Below are positions 16,001-24,099 of a stretch of DNA of 64,000 bases, piece by piece (position 1 is the first letter of the stretch; the number at the start of each line of letters is the position of its first letter). Origin of the DNA: Diadema setosum (taxonomy: Eukaryota; Echinodermata; Echinoidea; Diadematoida; Diadematidae); NCBI RefSeq assembly GCF_964275005.1, contig NC_092689.1, positions 10,305,879 to 10,369,878 of the forward strand, read 5' to 3'. The notes under the pieces were generated by a model. That model saw only the letters and a program-made list of their open reading frames with translations, ran no database searches and had not been told where the DNA came from. Position numbers and translations under genes: made by a program.

Positions 16001-18626
16001 TCGGATACAAACCAATTAAGATAAAGTGAAGCGTTGGAAAATAATTTCAAAGAATAATTTGAAATAAAAGTTAAATCCTAATCAACCACTGTCAACCGTA
16101 GAAAATAAAGCGTGTTTGTATGTAGTAAACTTTATAGAGACCTGAAATTATTTACTCCAATATTGAAAGGTATATTAGTGTACTGTGTATGTATATTATC
16201 AATTGCTGAACTTTACTTGCTTTCATAATCTTTTCATTTTTTTTTTTACAAAAACAAGGCAGACCGAATTGTGCGAAAGAATATTTCATTTTATCGAATA
16301 TTTTCTCTGTTCATGAAAGGAAATGTTTAAATAAACAAATAGTATGAATAATATACAAATAGTGATAAAAATGCATTGAAAATCAGCAAGATGAAGGAAT
16401 TATAGGATATGACAGGAGACTTAATAAGCTTACGTTCTCCTTCACAGCGCACTCCAACATCTTTGTCATGGCCACAAGACGAACTATGAACAGACGGATA
16501 GCAGCCCCACGGCCATCGATAGCACTCCAGGAGGGATTTCTCGTTTCCAGTAGGGCAATAAGTATAGTCATCGATCCAGATGGGGCCGGAACCCGGCCCA
16601 AAGTGCGCGTCCCCGTGAACTGAAGCAGCTGAGGTGTGACCCAGCTGTCTGCAGAAGGCGTTTGCTTCTTTCATATCCCATCCTTCGTCGCACACCGTGC
16701 CCCACAACCCGTCGCAGAAAATCTCAACTCGGCCTTCTCTCTCATCCGCCCCTCCGGCAAGGCGCACTTTAAAAAAGAAAGAATATGCAGATTCCTTACT
16801 TATTTTAATGCATTTACATTGTTTACGTGCTTGGGCGTGTGCTCGTATCTTTTATAAGTTGTTTGAGATTGACTCATACTGGTACTTGAATTTTTCAAAA
16901 TATTTAAGAGCTACCGCAACAAATTGAGCTGCAAGTTTTACTCTTTTTTTAATTGAAAAGGAAATAGGGAAGCATAGAACAAATGCGATCACAGTTTGAA
17001 AATTCAGGCAGGACGACAGACACAGGTTAGAGAATGGTGTGAGAGATAGGCAGAGCGACAAGTCGGTAGACGAATACATAAAATATAGACATATAATTAG
17101 TATTATTGAAAGATAGGAGAAATTTGGATTCATTTCTGTTTTGCCTGCCGCAGTTTGCTCTCAGCCAATCAGATGCAAGGATTTCAGTAACTTATAACAG
17201 TAGTTTGTCAGAAAATAAATACAACAATGACAAATTGCCCTTTTTCCAAGTCTGAGTGTCACATGAAGGAACAATGAATATCTCACTGCGGGATGAATGA
17301 CATATGATGTCAATGAAATGGTCAGATTAACAGGCCAGCCTGCATGACTGCATGTTTGTGTTTATGGTTTCTTCTAAACTTTTATGGTCCATACCCTTCA
17401 ACATGGCCATGTTGTTAATAACTTGATCACTCCCAAAAAGGTTAGCCCATTATTCATTTTCTCCCTTCATTCTCAAAACATGGTTTGTCGCTACGAGCCA
17501 TGCGTGGAATATGAACAGAGAAAATGGACTGTGTTAGTTGGCCTTGTGGGAGTGACCAAGTTATTGGACAGGTGGCCATGTTTTAAGTATTATGGACTAT
17601 AAAATGTTAGAAGAAACCCTGAATACAAACCTAAACACAAACGTGCATTCGTACAGGTATCAATAGAAAGAGGAAGAGGTCCTCTTTCCTCACAACCAAC
17701 ACTGTGCTCTCCATAGCTGACAATTAAGAAATGGTAGCCCTTGGATTACCTTCTTTTTTTTCTTTTTTTTTTCTTTTTTTTTTTTGGATAAGCACTGTAG
17801 AACGCACACGTCCTACACTACGATATCTTTGAGAGTGAAATGTGGAAAGATTCCAAATAAATCATACTGCTCACCAGTCTTGCCATCACACGGCCTCGAG
17901 CAGTGGGTGCCTTGGAAGTTGTAAGAGATGTTGTACCCGTATTGGATCAGCCTATTCACAGAGCTGTTTGTCTGTACGCCATTTGTTATCCTAACGCCAT
18001 TCAGATACCAGAATGCGTCTTCAGATCCAAATACCTCCTCTCCAGTGCACACAGCAGTAACTTCCTGATCTGGTGTTAGAGGACTTGGCATCTCTAATGT
18101 CACTCTAGTCCCGCCTACATGATCATTAAAACGAATTTTCCATAATGGGATCAGAACAATATTTGAATTTAGATAAACAAGATTAATCAAGCGATATATA
18201 TGTAATGAATTAAGACCATCGATGTAAAAGTGAATTTTCAAATGTGTACATTTTCAAACGGTAAGCACTTTTTTTTTCATATTTCTCTCTTTTTTTTAGT
18301 ATGTAGTTTTGAACCATGCTGCCTTCATCTGATTGCATTTATTAGATTTCAAACATGCCTAAATTAAAGCTTCGGACCATCTATGCATGGATGACACATA
18401 AATCATTTACATCGTCGCTTATGTCTACAATGTATCAGTCCAGTCCAAATCGCATATTGAGGGCGCAATATGTATGTTTAAAACGTATTGAAAATGTATA
18501 TTCTGCACTGTGAGTGCCAGATATCCAAAATATGTCAAAAGTGAACTGCTTACCTGTATAGTGAATGATAAAGGTGAATATTCCAAGAAGCAATAACATT
18601 TGCATGCAAGTCATCACGGCCAGCAT
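3773..18626 (-). CDS. Ig / SRCR / mucin-like / fibronectin-III modular receptor-like gene (3' end not in window)
   Basis: Nine coding exons were located by open frame plus splice sites: 18626-18554 signal peptide; 18114-17875 Ig half; 16766-16434 SRCR; 15528-15343 (or 15319) Ig half; 12821-12231 Ser/Thr-rich; 8065-7772, 6335-6048, 5437-5126 and 4042-3773 FN3-like. All junctions are phase 1 and each internal exon is a multiple of three, giving at least 862 residues with one continuous frame. The architecture is an extracellular recognition or adhesion protein; SRCR domains bind microbial or endogenous ligands in many animals and the family is hugely expanded in sea urchins. No membrane segment or cytoplasmic domain was found, so a receptor tyrosine phosphatase, a Tie-like kinase or a secreted protein all remain possible. 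Introns contain duplicated blocks, a minisatellite and retroelement debris. Confidence 0.85.
4210..4400 (-). repeat. tRNA-derived SINE fragment
   Basis: Read on the minus strand there is an exact Pol III B-box (GGTTCGAATCC, plus-strand 4328-4340 region) about 10 bases after GATCAGGAGGTCG, followed by a SINE-like body ending in a short ATGATTTTTTATCAT hairpin. A tRNA gene is ruled out because no clover-leaf forms. It lies in the intron between FN3 exons 3 and 4, in the same orientation as the gene. Limits are approximate. Confidence 0.55.
5126..5437 (-). CDS. FN3 exon 3 of the SRCR/FN3 gene
   Basis: A 312-base exon (104 codons), acceptor TTTCCACAG before 5437, donor GTACGT after 5126, phase 1 at both ends. 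The peptide is FN3-like: ADVTNVTERNITLQL, then YLVRYKP (strand C) and DLVPGTSYDIQVFTVSY (E-F). The usual strand-B Trp is replaced by Leu. It has four extra cysteines (CKTC, VEC, SDC), suggesting one or two disulphides inside the domain, unusual for FN3 and shared with FN3 exon 1 of this gene. Confidence 0.82.
5686..5712. repeat. Poly-T/poly-G junction
   Basis: A run of about ten T is followed directly by about nineteen G. The same T(n)G(n) configuration, or its complement, recurs near 20461-20499, 53899-53920 and 56806-56822. Confidence 0.8.
6048..6335 (-). CDS. FN3 exon 2 of the SRCR/FN3 gene
   Basis: A 288-base exon (96 codons), acceptor CAACGCGCAG before 6335, donor GTGAGA after 6048, phase 1 at both ends. 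The peptide has an FN3-like plan: LDLIWDFQQEAFVDYVTVYMQV (strands B-C with core Trp), then TFQVQIHSGNESVFSNKASY (F-G). The E-F turn lacks the classic L-x-P-G-T-x-Y, so the match is weaker than for exon 4. Length, phase and position support the assignment. Confidence 0.75.
6734..6862. repeat. Short tandem repeat, about 50 bp x 2.5
   Basis: Three partial copies of a unit built on CTACTATAGGCGAGACTAATGCC and CCTCCTGGATCGTACATGT occur head to tail in the intron between FN3 exons 1 and 2. They are small and slightly diverged. Confidence 0.7.
7772..8065 (-). CDS. FN3 exon 1 of the SRCR/FN3 gene
   Basis: A 294-base exon (98 codons), acceptor CCCGTCATTGCAG before 8065, donor GTAAGT after 7772, phase 1 at both ends. 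The peptide starts TPTPPELCDFEVAPTSVHV, has YTYRVELVRC as strand C and GGSYRLVVTAFDGFGGNAS as the F-G region. This is FN3-like in length and strand order, but carries five cysteines and lacks the core Trp. N-linked sites NSS, NYT, NGT, NIS and NAS suggest a glycosylated extracellular module. A relic of this exon's donor end lies at about 13010-13035. Confidence 0.78.
8560..8745. repeat. Palindromic MITE with telomere-like interior
   Basis: Terminal inverted repeats GGGCAATTACCCCCGGGG and its counterpart near 8721-8741 flank a core of degenerate TTAGGG/GGATTA units. It lies inside the duplicated segment; the partner copy is at about 11829-12017. The telomere-like units are part of a mobile repeat, not a chromosome end. 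Confidence 0.65.
8948..9131 (-). pseudogene. Truncated duplicate of the Ser/Thr-rich exon
   Basis: The minus strand repeats the last 61 codons of the 12231-12821 exon (DLVPDSASEVSVETPEEL through PIATTP) with a preserved GTAAGA donor. Upstream, where the acceptor should be, the duplicated sequence ends in AT-rich DNA with no usable AG close by. It therefore looks like a dead partial exon. The reading frame itself is still open and nearly identical to the parent, so decay is slight. Confidence 0.7.
9132..9780. other. Intronic filler between duplicate and minisatellite
   Basis: AT-rich DNA. A 100-codon frame on the minus strand (9431-9733) has no recognisable domain and no convincing splice sites; I do not call it a gene. 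Confidence 0.4.
9940..11190. repeat. About 61-bp minisatellite built of TGACGT/ACGTCA half-sites
   Basis: Roughly twenty head-to-tail copies of a unit of about 61 bases: TGACGTGATGAACACGT, then CACAAAACTGACGTGAAATT, then TACGTCATAAATACATCGCT. Each unit contains several CRE-type half-sites in both orientations and can fold on itself (TGACGTGAAATTTACGTCA is almost palindromic). Flanks at about 9855-9885 and 11230-11262 share GACGTC and CAGTCTGCTATC, suggesting the array sits inside a larger mobile repeat. It lies in the intron between the Ser/Thr-rich exon and FN3 exon 1. Confidence 0.9.
11262..11567 (+). mobile_element. 5'-truncated CR1/L2-like LINE, 3' end
   Basis: A plus-strand frame at about 11295-11418 encodes the characteristic C-terminus of CR1/L2-type LINE ORF2: ERAFAHAGPTLWDSLPRELK, followed by SITSFRSNLKSYLF and a stop. 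The 3' UTR contains the typical GTAAAGCGCCTTGAG...AAGGCGCTATGATTGTAT stem and ends in a short AT microsatellite at 11555-11567. Only the last 300 bases are present, as usual for a dead-on-arrival insertion. Its end coincides exactly with the start of the distal duplicate at 11568. Confidence 0.8.
11568..12414. repeat. Segmental duplicate, distal copy (pairs with 8292-9131)
   Basis: This is the copy that continues seamlessly into the full Ser/Thr-rich exon, so it is probably the parent. It includes its own copy of the palindromic GGGCAATTACCCC MITE (about 11829-12017). A more diverged third copy of the same intron sequence lies at about 12955-13620. Confidence 0.9.
12231..12821 (-). CDS. Ser/Thr-rich mucin-like exon of the SRCR/FN3 gene
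   Basis: A 591-base exon (197 codons), acceptor TTCTGTCCAG before 12821, donor GTAAGA after 12231, phase 1 at both ends. About a third of residues are Ser or Thr, with many Glu, Asp, Val and Pro (for example TTPSLLQNPTATPPTT and TSTEVVTYIDTTDDGSTDVT) and no cysteine cluster, which is the composition of an O-glycosylated stalk. It separates the Ig/SRCR head from the FN3 repeats. The acceptor was chosen because it restores phase 1; two other AG dinucleotides within 20 bases upstream are weaker alternatives. A partial copy lies at 8948-9131. Confidence 0.75.
12955..13620. repeat. Older third copy of the duplicated intron block, with a relic of an FN3 exon end
   Basis: Bases 12960-13025 match 7716-7780 (GGTGACTCC...CTGTCATGCAAACTTACTT, the donor of FN3 exon 1). 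Bases from about 13075 match 8165 onward, then 8292-8870, with clearly more divergence than the 8292/11568 pair. The body of the FN3 exon is missing here: only about the last 20 bases and its donor remain. The copy is interrupted near 13611 by a GTTTCATGAAAGTTGTCAG MITE. Confidence 0.75.
13611..13765. mobile_element. Small MITE with GTTTCATGAAAGTTGTCAG end
   Basis: The element starts GCACCGTTTCATGAAAGTTGTCAGCCCTGACAA and has an inverted counterpart near 13726-13736 (GTCAGAGACTGACAAC). It resembles in style the CATTTCATGAAGCATTTTGTC MITE at 46685-46815. The right end is diffuse. Confidence 0.45.
14000..15260 (+). mobile_element. Ty3/gypsy-type LTR retroelement, decayed pol fragment
   Basis: Plus-strand pieces match Ty3/gypsy Pol in the right order: a DFRKINAVTTRDAFPL-like motif (about 14212-14259), an RT catalytic stretch with YLDDVIMYS (about 14496-14522), a TDPGKIDSV connection segment, and an RNase H piece with DTDARDGGLGVVV and a final RSDHGPL (about 15050-15256). 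No LTR, gag or integrase was seen. The left boundary is unclear and the right edge is a G-run at 15260-15280. It is an old fossil, broken in many places, antisense to the host gene within an intron. Confidence 0.75.
14781..14847. repeat. 24-bp inverted repeat (hairpin)
   Basis: Arms 14781-14804 (GCCTCATGCCAGAAGGGCC then TTAAC) and 14824-14847 (its near-perfect complement) are separated by 19 bases. It lies inside the gypsy pol fragment and is either a tiny MITE insertion or a feature of that copy. Confidence 0.75.
15319..15528 (-). CDS. Ig-like domain, C-terminal half, with two alternative donors
   Basis: The acceptor is a T-run plus CAG before 15528. Two equal ATCG|GTGAGT donors end the exon at 15343 or 15319; both are phase 1, so the longer form simply adds eight residues (Ser-rich). 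The peptide ends with strands E, F and G of an Ig fold: SELNFTPTSANDGDILQCHV has the hallmark D-x-x-x-L-x-C. It has no strand-B cysteine or strand-C tryptophan; those occur in the exon at 17875-18114, on the far side of the SRCR exon. Confidence 0.8.
15540..16430. other. Intron between SRCR and second Ig-half exon
   Basis: AT-rich, with poly-T and short TATA runs. I see no exon, repeat family or RNA gene. Confidence 0.5.
16434..16766 (-). CDS. SRCR domain exon
   Basis: A 333-base exon (111 codons), acceptor TTTTTTAAAG before 16766, donor GTAAGC after 16434, phase 1 at both ends, as is typical for SRCR exons (V|RLxGG). The domain is complete: VRLAGGADEREGRVEIFCDG, then LWGTVCDEGWDMKEANAFCRQLG, then GPIWIDDYTYC, EKSLLEC and CGHDKDVGVRCEG. 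The Cys that normally follows CRQLG is His here, while an extra Cys appears in EIFCDG and another in WGCYP, so the disulphide pattern is not the standard group A or B set. It lies between two exons that each encode half an Ig domain. Confidence 0.93.
17140..17215. mobile_element. MITE fragment (same family as 46685-46815)
   Basis: The stretch TTTGCTCTCAGCCAATCAGATGCAAGGATTTCAGTA is shared with the middle of the complete element at 46685-46815, showing two copies in this window. The terminal repeats are worn here. Confidence 0.6.
17351..17642. mobile_element. Palindromic MITE
   Basis: Inverted ends GTTTGTGTTTA / TAAACACAAAC enclose longer imperfect arms: GTTTCTTCTAAACTTTTATGG with its complement near 17592-17618, and ACATGGCCATGTTG with its counterpart near 17571. 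The arms run for about 75 bases. It lies between the SRCR and first Ig exons. Confidence 0.7.
17875..18114 (-). CDS. Ig-like domain, N-terminal half
   Basis: A 240-base exon (80 codons), acceptor GATCATGTAG before 18114, donor GTGAGC after 17875, phase 1 at both ends. The peptide has Ig strands A-C: GTRVTLEMPSPLTPDQEVTA, then VCTGEEV (strand-B Cys) and AFWYLNGVRI (strand-C Trp). It then runs into an extra segment with two cysteines (THCSRPC). The strand-F cysteine motif is absent and is found instead in the 15319-15528 exon. Glycosylation sites NSS and NIS are present. Confidence 0.8.
18554..18626 (-). CDS. Signal-peptide exon
   Basis: Starts ATG at 18626, immediately after an acceptor-like TTTCTTGACAG, and ends at a GTAAGC donor after 18554, phase 1. 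The peptide MLAVMTCMQMLLLLGIFTFI has a short n-region, a strong hydrophobic core and a small-residue end, typical of a signal peptide. The ATG abutting an AG suggests an upstream 5' UTR exon that I could not place; an upstream coding exon is less likely. Confidence 0.75.
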
Positions 18627-18639
18627 CTGTCAAGAAATT

Positions 18640-20399
18640 AAAGATAATGATTGATGAAGAATGATGCGATTTTTTAAACTACAGAAAAATCATAGGGTAG
18701 ATTGATATCACTCAGTCTCCGTAAAGATTAATACACATCACATGCGTCATGGCATTGTTTATAATATGAATAAAGTTTAGGCTGTTACAAGATATGAGAC
18801 AAATTAATATTTTCTCTGCGAAGAAGAAAAAATACAAATGAAATTCACGAATCACCTTAAGACGCAACGATGATTACGTTGATGATGCGGAAAGAATAAA
18901 TCCGATGTCCAAGCCTTGATATTACGGTCAGGTAGGCGGCAATGCATGTATTGGTGAGGTCATATGCTTTGTATAATGTTTAGAGAAGGCTTAAAGGTCT
19001 TATTTACCTTTGGGAACAGTGATATAAAATTTTCCAAGATATGATATCTAATGCATATGTATAAGTCTGTTGTACCACAAAACATCCTATGATATAAATT
19101 TTTTGCAATAAAACCTAAAATATAAGGAGATATCTGTGTTTTTCTCAATAAACCGTAACAGTAGACGGTTTAGTCTGGAAACATTTCTATTATACAATGT
19201 AATTATTGTTTACATCTTGTATATTCAACAATACTTAACATCGATTTTACTGATTCAAATTTTTACAGTGGTTGTTGTTATCTCTAACTCGCATTTAAAA
19301 ATTATTTCAAAACACTAATGCTGGGGTGTTTTGTTTTTTTTATCTGCAAATGGTAAATTATGCCTTTAATTACGTGTGTGTCCAACCCATTTACTGGATA
19401 ATTGCTTGGTTGGTCGTCCGTAGTATCAATCCGCGTCAAACTCTCAAGCATTTCCCCTTTCCCTTATTAATCTCGAGAACGTCTTGAAATTGACTCTATA
19501 GTACTTTTTTTTTAAAGGAAATCCATTAATACATTTAAAGAGATGATCTATGTGTGAGATTGTTTTAATTGTCAGATATAATTTATACTGTGCTCAATTT
19601 GTTTGTTCTATTGACTTTGTACTTCATTTACAGTGTATGTATGAAAAAGAAATTCAGAAATAAAATCAGAATCAGATTTTGTATTCATATCTATTTTCAT
19701 TTTCATGGAGCTGTATTGCTTGGAGACATAGATTATGACGATGATTCGCAAAATGCTGCAGTTTGGTAATCACTTTTTTTTCTAACTCTTCCGTTTTTTA
19801 ATTGATACTTTTTCGTTTCAAATAAAACGCAATATATTTTTGCCCTCTTTAGGTTTCATGACAGTTTCTGCTTCGACCATATCGACATGATTTGAACTAT
19901 ACTCGAATTACTTTTCTCATAATTTCTTTTGTTTTTCACACAGAAATTAAGCTAAGATGTCCTTCTGGGATGGATATCTCATGTAGAAGATTTCGTCTGT
20001 GAAATCTCACCCACATTCTCATATGAAGCTGGTGTTCTTGACTCTACAGAGAGCTAACATAATATCACCGCATATTTCTCTTCTAAAATGCGTCAGATTT
20101 TTTTTTAACTTCTTGTTTATATAGAAAACAATGTGGATGGCACTTGATTTCATTGTTGGCAGATTTTGCTACGGACGAAACTGGATACTTCCTTGACTAC
20201 AACCTATCGTGAATCATGAGAAAAAAAAATCTTCATCCGTTCGAAAACAAACGTCCAATGTTATATGATTATGTCAAAGTTAAATTACAATTACAATAAT
20301 GTATAGTCTGTGAGCTTATCATACTTATAAACTATGAGAACACACATTCATACATTATTATACACAGTCATGCATAGGCAAGTGTAAGTTTTATGTCTG

Positions 20400-20444
<45 letters not shown>

Positions 20445-22320
20445 GTATATATACCATATGTCCCCCCCCCCCCTCCAAAAAAAAAAAAAAAAAAAAAAAT
20501 GCAACCGGAATGGTAACTTTAGAAATAGTGAATCAATCCAAATAGAATTTCAGGGTATGAAACAATAACTACCATCCGATTTGCTTCAGTGGTCAAAGAG
20601 AAATGAGGAGTTTTGTAAAGCATGTCAGGAATCCTTTCCCTCCAAGTTCTATCCATTGTGTTCACACATTATGCGCTATACGAAGAGCATCCATGAGTGC
20701 TAAATTTGGAAGAATCAGCCCCATGACATGCTTTATAAATATCCACATTTCTCTGTGACAACTTAACCAAATTGAATGGGGTTTTCTGCAAAATATAGCT
20801 CAGATGTTATATCTTAAGACCCTGAAGTAGCATTTAGACAGTCTAATCATATTGGAGGTTTTCAATGCAAAAATCTGATTGTATCTTTTTAGGGGGACAT
20901 ACTGTGTATATACATCGAGATATTTTGGCAATATGCATTATCTAATGACACATGTAACTTAGAATATTGCAGGCATTAAATCGAAATTTGGTTTGATGAA
21001 AAATAATATAATTTCCTGCAATATAGTAGGCATGGTAGGCATATTTGTCGTAGCATCGCTGTTGAAAGACGGGTCATATTTATTTCATTTCTCATAAATT
21101 AATAATCGTCAAGCTTGTCTCCTGCTGTAATGTTTTGGTTGTATACCTCAAATATTCTTTCCCTTGATTCTGATTGGCTGCCCTAACCTTTTTTAACTTA
21201 AACAGAAGAACATGAAGAAAGTATTCCTGATAATAAAAACAGACACATCATCATACAAACACTGTAACTTTCAAGAAGGTATATTAGAATTCCTTCCATA
21301 TTCGTACCACTTTTATAATAATGCAACAACCATTGAATGGCTTGCATCACTGGTTTCCTGTAGCCAAAAAAAAAAAAAAAAAAATTGTTCATTTATGTGT
21401 TAGAGTTGTAATTGATAACCTCCTTCCTTCCTATTTATATACTACATGTATACGCTATGCACAACTATTACAAAGCAAAATCCGCTCTCCTGATAAGCAT
21501 TTGATTTTAAGCTACTTACTGTATATTAGTTTCTTCCACCTGTGTACACGGAGGTCGTTCATTGGCTGTTGTCGCTTCATTATGCTCTAGCGCCATCTCT
21601 GCACCAAGTCGGTGAAGTGCATGGGGACCTGTTATGTCGTTCTATGAAAATGCTCCTGTCGGTTGCAAACGAAGTGATTGAAATCAATAAGCAAGTTAGA
21701 GTTAGCTCATTGTGCTCATGGGTTAGAAATTACCTTTCTCAGTAAGACACTTTACTCATTTTCAAAGCAACATGATTTCATTAGTTTCCATTGAATATAT
21801 ATATTTTTTCTACTGATCTTGCTAAATACTACTTTTTGCTGTCAGGTGGATGTACTGGAAAGCACCACAATAATAAGGATTACTCGAATAATCATTACAT
21901 CCCATATTATAAATGTTTATCTCGGTGAATCTAAAAACGAACATGCCCTGTTAGTACAAAACTACCCCATTTTTCCGCTCTTACGTAAATTGGAACTCAG
22001 AACTGTCTTATTGTAATTCATCTTGAAAAGTATTTTGGTCGAACTCGCTGCAAACTATACTTGCGATGCAAATCTATATGCTTGAGAATTTGACACGTAG
22101 TATCTCTCGGTGATTTCCTTCAGTCAGTCTGTACAAAGGAAAATGCCAGTGTCGTGTGCAGCGCTTGCTACTTTCATTTCAACCGTAGCGGTAAACCAGC
22201 GCCACTTTCATGTTTCTCCCTTTCCATTGCTTAGCAACAATACGTGTTCATCCATCGCTGCTTGCTCGACGTATTAGAGGAGAAAGGACTAGCACCGATG
22301 TAAATCAGATTTGAACTTTG
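18640..22320. other. No gene seen; AT-rich with microsatellites
   Basis: Contains poly-T runs, a (TA)n tract at 20402-20455 and a C/A homopolymer junction at 20461-20499. Bases 21540-21700 and 22050-22290 are less AT-rich, with CCAAT (21560 region) and ATGCAAAT (22067) motifs, and could hold upstream exons or promoter parts of the minus-strand SRCR gene. I cannot define any. Confidence 0.4.
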
Positions 22321-22439
22321 TTATTTATTTATTTATTTTATTATTTCTTTTTTAATACCGCACACGGCAGCCTCGCACACAACGCCTGTGTATTCTTTGC
22401 CCCTTGGTGGCGATACCCGGAGGATTTGCACGCCCGGAA

Positions 22440-22488
22440 AAAAACAGAAACAGAAACAAAAACAAAAACAAAATAAAAACAAAACAGA

Positions 22489-22538
<50 letters not shown>

Positions 22539-22630
22539 CAAACAAACAAACAAACAAACAAACAAACAAACAAACAAACAAACAAACAAACGAACAAACG
22601 AACAAACAAACGAACAAACAAACAAACGTT
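22440..22630. repeat. Compound microsatellite (AAAC)n-(AC)n-(AAAC)n
   Basis: Purine-rich AAAAAC/AGAAAC units, then about 22 AC dinucleotides (22493-22536), then about 22 AAAC units with a few CGAAC variants. The long frames on both strands here are low-complexity artefacts. Confidence 0.95.
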
Positions 22631-22639
22631 CAGACCATT

Positions 22640-23690
22640 CCTCCGAACATTTCCAATGGTCAACTCGATACCACAGGTGGTTCGTGATTTGACAGTTGGT
22701 ATATTAGATAAAACACACAGTTTACAATGCTTTAAGATTAGACACATATAGGGGAAACTACTGGAATAGGATAAATTGGGACTCTAAAGGAGAACTCCTG
22801 ATGATTTTCAGACTTTTATATTTGAACTAACTATAAACTGGTTATACTAGTTACAGAGTTTCAGATTTTACAGTGATTTGGATGAGGAATAAGAACGTTT
22901 TCAAAATTTATAACAAATCACGATGAGCAAGGATGATAACATGGCAGCTTCACCGTAAGAATGCATGAGGGGTGGCTAAAGGAAACAGAACAAAAGAAGA
23001 AAACATGCCTAAATTCTACACATGTGAAGTTGTTAGGCAAGTGGTATTGTGATGGAATTATTTTGCCGAATTACTGGAATATGTGAGCCTCCTGTGTCAC
23101 CATCCTTGTTCAGTGTAATTTGTTTTGGGTTTTTCATAGTATTGGTTTATCTGCTCAAGGACCACAAAAATTCCACAAATCTATACGTGACACTATCAAT
23201 TCATGGACTACACGATTTGAATTTATCAAAATTGTCTGGAATTTCACTTTAATTGCATTCCAGGTCATAACGCCGATAGGTCATCGCTTTCACAAACATT
23301 ACCTGTACTATTTTCATACCAGCTGTATACCATGCACCATCGATAATTCATTGATAATTCAGTGTAGTCATAAGCATTAACCGATTTTCTTTTTTTATAT
23401 GTAACTGAAAGAGTGTGGCCTAGTACTACCTACACAACTGAGAAAATAAAATGGAGAAAGGTTTACCTGTTATCATCAGAGGTTAGACTCTGACACAATT
23501 TCCAAAGTGGCGAGTACTTGCATACTAGACAGTATTATTTTTTTTTATGAAAATGACATATATACTTTGTCATAAAAATCACGTTTTCTTTTCTTTTTTT
23601 ACCGGCAAAACCCTTTATATTGTATAATTCATCAACACGAGCGAAGATGTTCAGTAAAAAATGATTCGTATTATATCTCTGAAGATTGTG
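22640..23690. other. Intergenic, nothing recognised
   Basis: AT-rich sequence without convincing frames, splice sites or repeat families. Confidence 0.4.
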
Positions 23691-23859
23691 CACCATTGAT
23701 GATTTCACAGCACCAGATCTTACTGAAAATAATTATTTTTCACATAAAACATTTCACTATCTCTGCGGTTCTACGCAAAGAGATCAACGACACGATAATA
23801 GTCGCGAAAAGAAGCGCACGCATTGTTATCCGTGTGTACCGCAATGAACACGTCGTGCA

Positions 23860-24060
23860 TTGTGATTGGACAAATATTCTGAACGAAAGTTCCAAGCGAC
23901 GATTTCATTGGATAAGGGCGAGTTGGTCTACTTCGGATGGTCCAATGTAGTCACGGATACGTGAAGCGACGCCCCTTGTCATCACACTCTGCACTGAAAT
24001 CACCTCAGTTATATATACCTGTTCATTTTATGTTCGCTGGTCAGCTTCAATGTTCATGCA
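23860..24060 (+). promoter_or_regulatory. Promoter-like cluster: three CCAAT boxes and a TATA box
   Basis: Inverted CCAAT (ATTGG) at 23865 and 23907, direct CCAAT at 23942, and a TATATATA at 24010-24017, followed about 30 bases later by TTCGCTGGTCAGC, which would fit an initiator zone. The region is clearly richer in G+C and CpG than its flanks. No long coding frame follows within 600 bases, so the transcript could be non-coding, start with a UTR exon, or be a lost gene. Confidence 0.35.
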
Positions 24061-24099
24061 CGATACAAAACTAAAGAAAGCAAAACAACCGAACAAACC

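Noticed and set aside
22333-22751. Long open frames on both strands (FVCLFV.../TNKQTN... peptides)
   Set aside because: They are translations of the (AC)n/(AAAC)n microsatellite, with no domain or splice signals.
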